From Dipteronia dyeriana (taxonomy: Eukaryota > Streptophyta > Magnoliopsida > Sapindales > Sapindaceae): 64,000 nt of DNA. Of this stretch, positions 46,453 to 59,046 are shown one piece after another. The translations under genes and the position numbers were made by a program. The DNA lies in contig CM065299.1 of assembly GCA_032871835.1 (NCBI GenBank), forward strand, positions 98,524,652 through 98,588,651, given 5' to 3'. How positions within the stretch are numbered: position 1 is the stretch's first letter; the number at the start of each line of letters is the position of its first letter. The notes under the pieces were generated by a model. That model had not been told where the DNA came from. It saw only the letters and a list, made by a program, of their open reading frames with translations, and did no database searches.

Positions 46453-49425
46453 CCAAAGGAAAGGAAATGAAGTATAAGAACCCTTTCAAGAAAGTGGAGA
46501 AATCTCACAAGATGGATTCCAAGAAGGGAATTCAATGCTTTGAGTGTAGTGGGTTTGGTCACATGGCCACTAAGTGTGCTATTTGAAGAAAAGGATGAAA
46601 GGAAATTCGGTGGTCACCTCATCAAGTGATAGTGAAAGTGAAAAAGAATCTTCAAGTGATAAAGAGATTGTTCTTAACTACATGGATTTTGGAGCCTCCT
46701 TTATGGAAGATGTAGATAAAGATACTAAGGCCATAAATTATAACCTTGAAGAGGGAGTAGATGAGAAGAAAGCTAGAAGTTTGATTAATGAAGCTACTTA
46801 TATGGATGTTGTTAATATGGCAAAAAATGACACTGGTGATTACTCCAGTGATGAAAGTTATTCTTCTCATTCACAAGTGGAAATGTAGAAAATATAGATC
46901 TTGAAGGGTTCATAGAGTACTTTCAAAGTTCAAAATTGAAGATGAAGAAAGAGATTCAAAGACTCAAAAAAGAGAATCATAAGCTGTCAAGCGAGATGAT
47001 TAACTTAAGTGAGAAAGTGAAAAGTGGAAGAGAGTTGGAAAAAAACTTAAAGGAAAAGCTTAGAGAGGCTAGAGAGTTGATTGCTAAGATGGCTTTCGAA
47101 AATTCCCTTTAGAATGTGTGTCTATAAACGTAAAGGGGGGTGAATAGGTTTTTATCGAATCAATTACCGATTTTTCGAATTAATCAATATTACCAAATCT
47201 ACCCTATTCTACCAAGTGTTCAAGTAAATGACAATAAACATAAAGCAATAACAACATGCAATATATATGTGGAAACCCTCCAAATGGGAAAAACCATGGG
47301 TTGTTCAGTGCACCGCACTCGATCCTCAAATCTACTATTGAATGAAAGTTTACAACCTAGGTTAACCTCCTGTCACACCATACACGGTTACTAACCATTT
47401 CACTCTACCCAGAAGAGCCTTAATAGTGATTCTTGATCTATTTTCTTGTGCACTAACCACTTAGTCACAAGACTTAACCTGAATGAAGAGTCAAAACAAC
47501 CTAAGTGAATATGATAAAATAATCAAACATGTAAATAGTGATAGGTTACACTAAATGCTTATCTAGGAATCAATGGATATCAATAAATGCAATTCTTAGA
47601 TATCAATGTCTAAATGCAAATGCAAGACATATCTAGATATAGCTATGGGAGACTAAAACCTAGTTATCATATAAAAGTCAATCAACAAAAGTTGTCATGA
47701 ACATGGCAAGGAGCAATCAATGCAATTAACAAGTGCAATCAATTAGACATAAACAATATCTAAATGCAAAGCATAAAGATTTAGCTAGAAGAGTAAAATC
47801 GTCCTAATTGCTAGCTATCACAAAACAATATTCTCAACAAACAACCAACATCAAAAGCATGTCATAAAAGCTTTTAAACACAAGAGCATGCATTTGATTT
47901 GCAATAAAAGCGAAAACCTAGGCATACATGTCATAATAATGAAATAATGGAATCTAGGACATGTGGAGATTACCTAGTCATGAAACATATTAAGACCCAT
48001 GCTTGAAAGATAAAGAATAATGCTATATGTTCATGGATGAAGGTTTGGCTGAGTAAAAGAGTGTTCTTAGGAGTCTCTCTCTCTCTCTCTAGAAAAGCTA
48101 GGTTACACCATAATGGCTGGTTTTTACTTCTTTAAACAAAGAGAAGAGAAAAGAACATATATGTATTGTACCCTACACGAAACGACATCATTTTGGACGA
48201 AGGGCAACTAAATTATGTTATGACCGCTGGCTGGACCGCGGTACAAATAAGTGTTCAGACTACAGTATAGAGAGTGGTACAACACCTGGGAATCTTTGCT
48301 TGGGAGACCGCTGTGCATGCAACAAGCACAGGCTGCGGTAGCAACAACATGCAACGCTTGGAGAACACCGTTGTGCTTACCACAGCGGAGGCAATGCATA
48401 GGGAGTGGACCCAACCGCGGTTAAGAGAAAAAACCTCTTCTAAGGGTAAACTAAATGGATCAAACGTCCAAGCAAGAGTTATATCATAAAGACACACAAT
48501 TAAGGCAATTAAGCATTCACGTAAGATGATCAAAAACATGCATGAGAGTGTGTATGTGCACTAAAAACTCTTCAAACAAGGTTAAACAAGTGATTTACCT
48601 TTTGAAGCTTGAGCTCGTTCTTGAACAAAGATGGCTTAAACTACCCTTACATATTAATCCCCAAATATGGTTGCAATGAAAAGAGCCAATCAAAAACTGA
48701 GGAACTTACAATTTTGAGTACGAAGAAGCTTGACCATATGTTGGGAGTTGGCAAGAAGCTAGGTGACAAGAGAGGTCTAGGTTTGAAGATGTCAAAAAGA
48801 CCTTAACTCAAGCAAGACAGTATTTGTCAATAGCATGGACTTCAATGAGCCCTTTCCTCCACTTCATCCTCGAAAGAAAATTGAACTATGGGAGTGCTCT
48901 AAAAATGTCCAAGTCAAGGTTAAACAAAGGAGTCAATCTCAACCAATGAGAGCACATTAAGTAAGCTTTCTTGAACCCAAATACCATTAACAAATGAAGC
49001 AATCTTCTCTAACTCAATAAAAAAGGAGAAGAGAACCGATACAATACCAATGGCAAACTCAAAGACGTGGGAAAGCTCTTTTGTTTTCACAAAGGAATGT
49101 TATGACCCCTTTCTTTATTCCTACATGTCATTTTTGTGGTGTGGGTGATCAAATTAGACCAAATTACCTCAAGTATATTAACAGGTGTAGAACTAAGAGC
49201 ATGATTGAGAGAAATAGGGCTAGAGTCAATATGCATGTGCCTAAGAAATCTAGAGTCAATGATCCTATAAGAAATATGATGACCTTGACCACTAGTAATG
49301 ACAATATGCCACCTAAGTGGATTAGAAATGATGAACCCATATGCCATTATGCTAAGGTTTCACCCATAAGCTCAACTAGGTCCAATGGACTTGGTAGATC
49401 TATAGGGACGCATATCCCATTTTGA
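46453..49425 (+). pseudogene. gag of Sirevirus-like element 2, split by LTR H
   Basis: It starts near the first zinc knuckle (CFECSGFGHMATKC, about 46531-46580), continues with an acidic part (46574-46888) and a coiled coil (46910-47096, LKKENHKLSSEM). It is then cut by LTR H and resumes at 48721 with KKLDHMLGVGKKLGDKRGLG, homologous to KKLDKMLPSG...DKRGLE in element 1. A second knuckle at about 49123 (CHFCGVGDQIRPNYL) has lost the His and the last Cys. After 49425 no protease, integrase or RT is seen, so pol has been deleted. Confidence 0.8.
47097..48720 (-). repeat. solo LTR H, minus strand, 1624 bp
   Basis: On the minus strand it begins TGTAAGTTCCTCAGTTTTTG and ends CTAAAGGGAATTTTCG (expected CA). 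The CCGCGGT-type cassette and GAAACGACATCATTTT (48179-48194) resemble LTR D, its closest relative here. The gag of element 2 continues on both sides. The flanking pentamers GCTTT and ATTTT agree at three positions only. Confidence 0.88.
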
Positions 49426-49543
49426 CTTGGCTTGGATTGACCCCATATGGGGAGCTTAAGCAAAGAGAGCAACCTTGCATTGTTGAAATAAGTAGAAAAT
49501 TGATCAACTTTATGCTCTTTAATTAATTGCCTAAGAATCATGG

Positions 49544-49617
<74 letters not shown>

Positions 49618-50670
49618 CCTTTTTATTTAATAAGTGTGCCTTTGCCTTGCTTGCAATCTGTGTTTCATTTATGTTTAAACATGTAGTTTTGGACTAGGAA
49701 AATTGATTTGGGATTACATTTGATTAACCTATAATTTATTTCCATGTTATGAGAACTTGATGTTGACATGCTTAAATATTATGCATGGTTTATGTGTGCA
49801 AAATTGTGTGTTAAAGCTTCTGACAAGGCTAAACTTAATAAGGATCTTGTGTCCATTCTATAAATAAGGATGTCTCATCCAAATTTAGTCTTGTCTCTTT
49901 TCTTAATGGTTGAACAAGACAACAACCAATAAGTATTTCACACATTCATTCAATAAGGATTTTATATCCATGTCTTGGTTGGTTATTAAGAATTGAAAAC
50001 ATTGATATGTTATATCTTGTTCATTTTTGACAAAAGGGTATAAATTGGTTTTGCTTCTTTTGGAAACTCTTTTGATATTTGCTTTGCCAAATACCATGCT
50101 TTTGAAAGTTAATGTTGCATATCTTCCATCCAAGGCAATTATCTCATACATTTTCTTAAAAAATCAAATCTCCTTGCTCTTCTCTCTCACTTAATTAAGT
50201 TGCATAAAGTTGATTTATATGACTATGCACTAATCTTTGTTGCTAATAACTCTCTTTTCTAATGTGACTCAGTTAGGGTTTACCCCCTTGTCTATCTTGT
50301 GATAAAAAGGGGGAATAATGTGGATTTATGGGGAGTTGAGAGTTGCATATGAGGGGAGACTAACTTGTTGAAGAGGAGTAACCCATTTACGGGGAGCATT
50401 TGCATTTGCATTGTTGTTTGCTTTCTTTTATGCAATTTTTCTTTATTTTTATCTTTTATTATCTCTTGATCACCTCACATACACTTGTCTTGGAAAGTGT
50501 AGTTCTCATTGTTTTGTAGGGATGGTTATTCTACATGAGCTTGAAGAATTGAAGATCTAGTATCAAGGTTTCTCATTGTAATGTAGAAAAACTTTTTGTT
50601 GACCTCTTGTCTTTATTTTTTTATTCTTGTGAGGATAATTTGTGAGTGGTGGTTTTGTCTCAAAATAACT
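49426..50670 (+). other. 3' untranslated region of Sirevirus-like element 2
   Basis: Non-coding sequence between the gag remnant and the polypurine tract, with a (TA)n(TG)n microsatellite at 49545-49616. A deletion has joined gag directly to this region. Confidence 0.7.
49545..49616 (+). repeat. (TA)16(TG)20 compound microsatellite
   Basis: Alternating TA from 49545 to 49576 passes directly into alternating TG to 49616. Confidence 0.95.
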
Positions 50671-50682
50671 AAAGGGGGAGAT
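50671..50682 (+). other. polypurine tract of Sirevirus-like element 2
   Basis: AAAGGGGGAGAT directly precedes the first base of LTR E. Confidence 0.85.
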
Positions 50683-50861
50683 TATAAGTTCGTCAATTGT
50701 TAAATGGCTTATTTCGATTAACAAACCACAATTGGGGTTTAAATATGTAAGGGTAAATTAGGCCAACCTTGTTCATGATCAAGCTCATATGGGAATGTCA
50801 AACTCAAGAACACTTCAAGGTATATCCTTAGCACTTTGTTTAACTCTTTAAAGAGATTTAG

Positions 50862-50897
<36 letters not shown>

Positions 50898-53800
50898 TTC
50901 TCATTCTTGCATTGTTTCTTATTGCTCATGTGTGCATTCCTTCACAATTATACTTGCACTTTGTAAGGACCTTAATTTTATGATTGGCTTTTTTCATGAC
51001 AAACCACACCACATTGGGTATGATTGTGTAATGGGTAGCTTAGGTCCTCATTGGACAAGCTTCCAAGCATCTCCATGACTTCAAGAGCAAAAGGTATATT
51101 CACTTGAATTTGTCTCTTGAAGAGTTTAGGTGCACACACACACACACTTCATGCATGCTTTGTTGATCTTGCATTTGTGTTGATATTGTTTATATGTGTG
51201 CATTTATGCACAATCACACTTGCACTTCATTTATATATTTAAGTGTGGTATTGTATTGTGTTCGCGCTTGCACGATGGTGTGCTTGTTTTAGCGCGTTAA
51301 GTGACCATATGAGAAGGTCTCATTCTTCTCTTGATTTGGTTATATGGAGTAAGGTGTCTAGTTTCAAAAGAGTGTATTTCAATGATTTAAATGTTTTTCA
51401 AAACTGACATTTGTATGGTCTTATGACCATATCTTCTTATAAATTGATTCAAAATATGTTTTGAAAATTTCTATACAAACTAGACACCCATACCTTTCCA
51501 ACAGTATATTATTCGTAATATTTCATGATCGCTTGGATTGGTTTTAAAATCTCCAAAGTGACCATAAAAATAGGGCATCTCTGTTGTTGTCCATTTCTGA
51601 CCTTTGGTCACTAAAATGACCATAACATTTTCTACAGATATCCAAATCATGTTTTGTAAATTGGAGTAGAAATTAAACTTCCATACCTTTCCAAATGTAT
51701 ATTATACGAAAGATTTGGATGTCGTTTGGTCATATTTTGGGTCGCTCGAAGATCGTGCTGTTGTGCTGTTGTGCTGTCTGGAGTGTACTGCGGCCTAGAC
51801 CGCTGTTGGTGCCATGCCTAGGCAGCGACCTAGGCAGCGGTAATGTCCAGCCGTTCACTGCTGCCTGGAAAGCTACATAGGCACTTGCCTAGCCATCGGT
51901 ATGCACATCGGTCGTGCGGGATTTTGCTTCACAAGTCTAAAAACGATGCCGTTTTGTGTAGGGCTTCTTTATATATGTTCTCTTCTTCTTCCTTGCCTTC
52001 TTAGAGCTCAAAGAACCCATCTTTAGAGAGAGAGAACCTCCATTAGAGAGAGAAAGCTTTAATCTTTGTTATTTGACTCTCCAAACCCCAAACCCAAACT
52101 TATCTTCATCTTGCATTCAAGCATTATTCCAAGCATGAGTTTTCATTGATTGGTAAGTAGAACCACCATTGTTGTTCATTATTATTCTAGCTTACCAAGA
52201 CATGTCATTTATTGCTTAAATTAGCATTTCTTCATAAAAATTGCATATTTATTGAAATTATGACATGTTTGGGTTTGTATTGTGATAATATGCATTATTA
52301 GGTCATTTATGCCTAAATAGCTAATCCATGAATGTTCATGTATACATAATTGATGATTAGGTTGACTTTGTGCATCTAGTCTAGTTTATGAACATTTATG
52401 TGTATGCATCATTGATTGCATTTCTTGATTGCAAAATTGCCCTTGATTATTTGTTGTGACAACTGTGTTGGTTGGACTTTTATTGACAATTAGGTTGTTA
52501 GATTTTATCTACACATCTAATTGAGTCCTTGGTATGGGCATGTAGGCATTGTTTGATAACTAGGATGTTTAATTGCATTATCTACATCCAGTTAAGCATT
52601 TTGTGTTTGGTCTTACACATAATTGCATTTGAGCATAGTATCTTATATACACTTAGACCATATACTCTTCATTGAGTCAAAGTCTTGTGGCTTCAGTGTG
52701 AAGTTACACAAGCAAGAAAAGCCTTGCAACCAAGGGTAGGTTGGCAAGCAATTGGTTTGGGATCCACTGCAAAAGGCCCGAGGGGTAGAGTAGGAGGTGC
52801 TCACGCCAAGAGTAGTGGATTAGAGGATATCACTAGGGATTGAACCAAGAGTGGTGAGTGGTAGTGGCCATAGCCTGAGGTTGTCGAGAGTGAGAGTCCG
52901 AGTATCACTTGATGGTGTAACTTTTTACTCATATAGTGGATTTCTGCGATCGAGTGTGGCGCACTTAACAGCCCGTGGTTTTTCCCATTTGGAGGGTTTC
53001 CACGTATATATCTTGTGTTGTTTATATTTCCACACTTTACACTTGATGTTGTATGTTTGTTTTATTGGGTGAATTTTGAATATTGACTAATCAAGAAAAA
53101 TTGGTAATTGACTTGATTAAAACCTATTCACCCCCCCATCTAGGTTATAAACACACACTTTCTAGGGAATTTTCACACTTCACTTCTAGATTTAAGTGTG
53201 GTTTTATATTATGTCCGCACTTGTATAATAGTGTGCTTGTATTTTCACATTAAGTGACCATTTGAGAAGGTCCCATTCTTATTTTAGTTTGGTCTTTGGT
53301 CACATGGTTTTATTCCATGACTTTGGGCATTCTTGTTAATGTCCAAATCTGACCTTTGGTCACTCATTTAACCATAATTTTTTCTTCAAATATCCAAATC
53401 ATGTTTTATATAGTGGAGTAGAAATTAGACTTTCATACCTTTCCAACGGTTTATTATACGAAAGGTTTCGATGTTATTTGGTCATAATTTGGGTGGCTCG
53501 AATATGGAGTTGTTGTGTTGTCACGTTTTTCCTGAGAGCATAGCGACTCCAGGGTGACCTCAGAGCGACCTCAGGGTGACCTAACTTCCAAATCATTTTT
53601 TCAAGTGTATTTTGGCATCCAAACCCAAGAGCAAAGCAACCTATCATCCAGGTCGCCCTAAGGTCACTTTTGACACCCAGAAATCATTTTTTTTCTTTCC
53701 CAAAACGACGTAGTTTGATTTGGACCCTATAAATACATCACCTTATTTCCCATTGAGACCTAGATCTTTGAAATTGAAAGCCCTAAGTGATACAAATTGA

Positions 53801-54635
53801 CTCCTAGTGAGAGAGAGTTCAAAGAACCTATTTTTACTCAGCCAAACTTCATTCTAAGATCATCTAGCATCATCAAGTAGGTCTTCATGTTTTTTCTTGA
53901 CTAGGTAATCTCTACATGCCATAGAATTTCTTGTTTTCGTTCATATGCCATGTTTACCTAGGAATAACATTTGTTGGTCATTAAATGCATGTCTTTGTGT
54001 TTAATTGCGTTTATAACATGTTTGGGTTGTTTATTGTTGGTTGAGATTTGTGTTTTATCATAGTTAGGGCTTAAGACTATTTTACCCTTTTAGCTAAATC
54101 TACTTGCACTTGCATTTAGAGAATTGATATCTAGGATTTGCATTTATTGACATTATTAATCCTTAGATAATCTTAAATGTGTTGACCTAGCATTTTTACA
54201 TCTAGAATATTTCCATATATTCACATAGGTTGCATAATCTCTTCATAGTTGTTAAGCTTTGTGACTATATGTTTAGTGCATAAGCTTGCTGGTCCAAGAT
54301 CACTATTATAGGTCCGATAGGTAGAGTGAAAGGGTTAGTATCTGAATGGTGTGACAGGAGGCAACCTAGGTTGTAAACTTTCATTCAAGTAGTGGATTTT
54401 GTGGACCCTGTGTGGCTAAGTGGTTAGCCCGTGAGTTTTTACCAAGTTGGAGGGTTTCTCACGTAAATCAAATACTTATGTTTTTATTGTTTCATGTTTG
54501 ATTGAATGCTTGATCACATGGTAGTTTCATGAATATTGATTAATCAAAAAATTGGTAATTGATCTAATTAAAACCTATTCAACCCCCCCCCCCCCCCCCA
54601 CAGGTTAGGATATAGATGTTTTAAGGGAATTTTCA
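50683..54635 (+). repeat. LTR E (3' LTR of element 2), interrupted by LTR F
   Basis: It begins TATAAGTTCGTC (TG changed to TA) next to the polypurine tract and ends TTAAGGGAATTTTCA; without LTR F and its duplicate it is about 1.73 kb. It contains a GC-richer CGACCTCAGGGTGACC cassette, AAAACGACGTAGTTTG (53702-53717) and TATAAATA (53728-53735), plus a C17 run at 54583-54599. A (CA)n run lies at 50864-50895. The right border adjoins copia C gag. Confidence 0.88.
50962..53175 (+). repeat. solo LTR F, 2214 bp, nested in LTR E
   Basis: TGTAAGGACCTTAATTTTAT to GGGAATTTTCA with a perfect target duplication CACTT at 50957-50961 and 53176-53180. It has its own CCGCTG/CAGCGG cassette (about 51780-51900), AAAACGATGCCGTTTT (51940-51955) and TTATATAT (51969-51976). 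It belongs to the same subfamily as the minus-strand LTR I at 62428. Confidence 0.95.
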
Positions 54636-54640
54636 CAACA

Positions 54641-54875
54641 CGTTAGAGATGGTGGCCATAATGAAGTCTTCCATTGCTAATACTCATCTCTTTGCTCCTC
54701 ATTAGATTCATTAGTAGGAATTGGTGGTTTACGGGTATATGAAATAACCTTATGCCTTTTAGCTTGCAGCAACAACCCAAATTTCTTTTTCTATATGACA
54801 TAATTATCACCAGTTAAAGTATTATCTTTTAGGATGGTGATTAGGGATGAGGTCAAGATTTCTTTTTAATAAAAA
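54641..54875 (-). pseudogene. copia gag N-terminus
   Basis: The minus strand gives ITILKDNTLTGDNYVI, then a TAG where the family has Trp, then KKKFGLLLQAKRHK and RKPPIPTNES, which resembles the N-terminal gag of Ty1-copia elements (LTGDNY..WKR). A second stop occurs further on. A start codon was not recognised. Confidence 0.75.
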
Positions 54876-56067
54876 AATTATATAAGTAAACAATCATGAT
54901 AAAGCACTTTCGAATATTTATCCTGAATTAAGTAAAGTAAAATAATTCAATCGTAAAATTCAATGTTGATCCAATACCCATAAATGTCACGCCTCCTTTG
55001 GGAGTTCGCACCATTTACTAGTTGGATTAGGTTTCACCTGATTGTTAACATGTCAACCATCATTTTCAATTTTAGCCTTGTGATATTATTAACAAGAACT
55101 CTTGGGAGGACATTAATAAAATCACATTGAGTGTGTTACCAAGTTATCGACCTTTAATATATTCCCTCACGAATATCCCTCCTTTGAAAGTAGATATCGT
55201 TTGAGTCAATTGTTTAGTCTATCATTGTAAGGAAGTATCTTGCTAAATTTCATTCATGAATATCCCTTGGGGGTTATTACACGAAACATAAAGCTCAACT
55301 AAACTTGGAAGCCATAGGCATTCCAAACACCTTCTCCCACTCAATTGTTTAAGGCGTGTGATCGAATTCCATTGAATGATTTACCAAGTTATTTAGATGC
55401 CAATTAGATACCTAAACCATTCAATGCATGTTCGTACCAAAAGAGATATATGAGTAGCAATCCTATTCTTTATGACATGTTATCAAACAATGACAAACAT
55501 TGCAATATTTACGAAAATATAAATAGCTATAATTTCGGTCCATCCTAGAAAAACAGGTAAATTACATTTGTTTGGCATACAAAACCCTAATCCTAACTTG
55601 GCAAACAAGTCATCAAGCGGCACCATCCAAAGGTCTCATGTTCGGGCACTTGCGCGCCCGAACCCTTGTGCGGTTACTTCGGGTTAGTCCGTTGCTACTT
55701 TTTCTACTTTGAATTCTTCAATTATTTGATTCTTCGAAACTTGAATATATTACAAAAGATTTTTTTTGTTATAGCAATAAAAAAAAAAACTTAGCAACTA
55801 ACAAAAGGGAAATTAAGGCAATGATAGGCCACCCTTCTTATTACAATTCCGAAACAAAAATACATTGAAATTCTAGCACCAAAATTGAGCAATAACATAT
55901 TACATTATAAAAACATATATATATATATATATATATATATCCATACATTCCAATGTAAATATATATGCATATACCTAGAGTGTCATCTCTTTTTAAAACA
56001 TGCATATTTACAATAACAAAAAATAGATTCATGTATATATACATTAATTGATCAAGGGTACAACCAA
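54876..56067 (-). other. leader of copia element C
   Basis: Non-coding sequence between primer site and gag, with a (TA)n run at 55914-55941 and a perfect hairpin at 55640-55663. Leaders of this length are normal for the lineage and carry packaging signals; no protein was seen. Confidence 0.6.
55640..55663 (-). other. perfect 8-bp stem, 8-nt loop in the leader
   Basis: GTTCGGGC and GCCCGAAC pair perfectly around an 8-base loop that contains the self-complementary GCGC. It is a G+C island in an AT-rich leader. The shape fits a packaging or dimerisation element; that role is inference. Confidence 0.8.
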
Positions 56068-56079
56068 GCTCTGATACTA
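56068..56079 (-). other. primer-binding site of copia element C
   Basis: On the minus strand it reads TAGTATCAGAGC, one change from the initiator-tRNA-Met site TGGTATCAGAGC. Confidence 0.9.
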
Positions 56080-56081
56080 AT

Positions 56082-58584
56082 TGTAGGAAAAACACACGGC
56101 GGAGGCGGAAAATTTGATTGGTATATTTTAAAAAAATCCATTAAAAGAAAGAACCTTAACCCTTGATTAATAAACATATAATAAATGTATCGTACCTTTT
56201 TCTTGTAACGATTGAAGTTGTGCCGAATTGAATCCTCAAGATCTTCCAATCCAATCACTAACGTGAATCACCTAGGAGTGTGGGATCCCTTTCTTTGAAC
56301 TGTATACATAAGGATGGAAAACAAACAAAATCATTCTTTTATTAGTCACAATAATCCTCCCAGAGAAAACCCAAGAACGTTTGGTCACTTGTGAATTACC
56401 AATCTATTTATTGAAACTCGTGTGAACCCTAATTCGATTTCATACATAAAACCTTTTAATGTAAAGGCTACTAGTGCACTATTGAAACAAAAACACTCCT
56501 TTATTTTCTCTATGCTTGGCCCAATTCTCACACACCGGCTTGGATGAAGTTATTTTTTTATCTATACAAGTAAAATAAAATAAAAAAACTTCTCTCAAGT
56601 CTTGAACAAGCCTTGGCCAAAATCTCTCTATAAATTTCTTAGGCTTGGTCGAATTCCTCTATAGGAGTATATATAGGTGGCTAAATCCTTTCTCTAGGAG
56701 GATTTACTTGGGGGCCAAGAATCCTCCCTCTAGTAGGATTCACTTTCACCAAGACTCCTATCAACTTTCGGAATTCATTTCCACACGAAGACTCCTATTC
56801 CAACTCATTAGTGTATTTATACAATAACTAATTATTGAATATAAATTAAATTGCGATTTTATCAAAAACTTCCTAATTTGACCAATAGTCAATTATAGTT
56901 TTGATAGTTATCAAATACATCCTAATTTGACTAGATAAATAAATTTCTTTTATTTATCTACTTATCGAATAAAGTATTTAATACATATCATACTACTAAC
57001 AATAGTATAACACTAGGACACCTTCTTCTAGTAGAAAAAAAGTTTTGACTTTTAATTAAATAATTAAATAAATAAATAATTAATTAATTTCTATTTAATT
57101 AAATAATAAAATAAAAATAATATATTAGGCTATTTTATTACCCCTTGCTGCCCAAGCCTATTATATGGGCAATATATTATTCTTCTATTTTATTAAATTC
57201 ATTGGACTTAATAAAAAATCCACACGTGAACTTGACCCATTCTTACAAAAAAGAAACAAGTCCACATGTCTTAAATTGTTACATTAATATAACTTAAATA
57301 GCCCATTTAATAATGTGTAAATTATATTCTTAATGTATTAATGGAATGCTAATTGCACCCTAGTAGGGTCGCTCAAGAAATCCCACATCATTGGCTAGCC
57401 ATTCCAGGTATTTTTAAAGAGTTCCCGCTTGTCTTGATCATGCATGACCGCACCTCTCCAAAACTTTTGGATTCCAAAATCTAAAAACAAGTCTAGATGG
57501 ACCCAGAAATTGGTCTGGTATAATATATTAAGTGATCCATGCAAGTTCGTATGGATTGGGGATCTTGGCAGCTATCTAAATTTAAGCTCCAATGGACATA
57601 ACCCAATCACAATCGACAAATGATTCACTTAGATCTGATCTATTAATTTTAGTTCATTCCACTAAAAAACTAAAATTGAACTCTTAAATAAAGATACAAT
57701 AAGTTGATGTTCCTCCTTCGTACCCTAGACTATCTTAATGGAGATAGTGTATCGTCGTGAAGAATACCAGTAATCGCCAATAGCTCATAGACTGCCTATA
57801 GCTCTTATAGTTACCATATTTACTCATATGATCACATTTTGAACTTGGATATTTTGACTTGTCTAGAAGCCATATTTCAATAGACACTATTGAAAACTTA
57901 ACGTTAAGATTTAATATACAATACCTCAAAATATCCATATGATGATATTATATCCACATTTAATAAATGGAGCCATGATGTCCATATCTATAAATGAATT
58001 CCTCTATCGATTAACAAATGAGTATCACAAAACCATCGAGGATAGACCATGCTATATCATCATACTCATTGATAGCTCAAATGATAACACTTGTAACCAT
58101 AAGTCTATCATTTATCTCCGAATTGAGATAGACTCTCCGATTGTCCTCAATTTTTTTTTTCCATAGACGGTTCTGGATAAAGTATTTCACTATGATCCTA
58201 TTCAATGCACCTAGTGCATTAAATTCTTTTACCCAAAGACACCACACTTTGATGATTTTAGACTCATCAAAATACATTTGATCTCACTCAAATGCTAGCA
58301 AAAGAATCTACAACTTTAACAAGGTAAAGACGCACAACCTTTATCTTAAGTTGTGAATATTGTTCAAGACTAACTGAAGAATTATGTCTACCTCATACAT
58401 ATCCAGATGTACGTACAATTCTTTTTTTTTCATAGTCTTTTGACCTTACGATTATTTACTTTTGACAATTATAATAATTAAACTGTAAATGCTATAAGAT
58501 TTGTTAAACTAGAAATCACTTTATTAATATAAAAAGATTTTAAAATACATTATTACACTCTTGTTATTGAGCAAAATCCCAACA
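56082..58584 (-). repeat. 5' LTR of copia element C, minus strand, 2503 bp
   Basis: Begins TGTTGGGATTTTGCTC and ends TTTTTCCTACA on the minus strand, homologous to LTRs A and B throughout. It carries an insertion-like segment near 57270-57480 that is absent from A and B. Confidence 0.9.
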
Positions 58585-59046
58585 ACCTTATGGACTCAAG
58601 GTAGGCAACCAGAGGAAAAGTCTCCTCAAAATCGATACCTTCAATTTGAGAGAGTCGTTGTGCTATAAATCTTGCCTTGTTAAGCATAATGTTGCCACCC
58701 TCATCCGACTTGTTCCTATACACTCATTTGGTGCTTATGACATTAGTGTTCTTTGGTCTAAGTACTAGAGTCCAAAAATCATTTCTTTCAAATTGGTTTA
58801 GCTGTTCTTGCATGATAAGAACCCAAAATTCACCATTCAAAGCTTCATTAACCTTTTTGGGCTCAAGTTGAGAGGTGTGGCCAGTATATCTAATTTGATT
58901 AGCTATTTGACACCTAGTCCTAACACCCTTATTCTCACCTCTAAGAATGTCATCCTTGTTGTAGAGATGTCTCACCCATGGAATGGGTTCTTTAGAGTCC
59001 AAAGATGGATTTTTATCAAGAGGTTGAGTGACCTCTTTATCATAAC
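58585..59046 (-). pseudogene. Sirevirus-like RT N-terminal part
   Basis: The minus strand gives QLEPKKVNEALNGEFWVLIM, QEQLNQFERNDFWTLVLRPK, then after a stop NKARFIAQRLSQIEGIDFEE and TFPLVAYLESIR. This is the typical start of copia RT. It is cut off at 58585 by copia element C, so the catalytic YVDD part is not seen. Upstream the reading is cut by solo LTR J at 59047. Confidence 0.9.

Larger units (their letters stand above)
54636..58584 (-). mobile_element. copia element C, 5' part on minus strand
   Basis: In minus orientation: 5' LTR, primer-binding site, a 1.2-kb leader and the start of gag, which is cut where LTR E ends (54635). The remainder is not found left of the Sirevirus-like block. 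The element is itself inserted into the RT of a minus-strand Sirevirus-like element, whose coding sequence ends at 58585. Confidence 0.82.
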
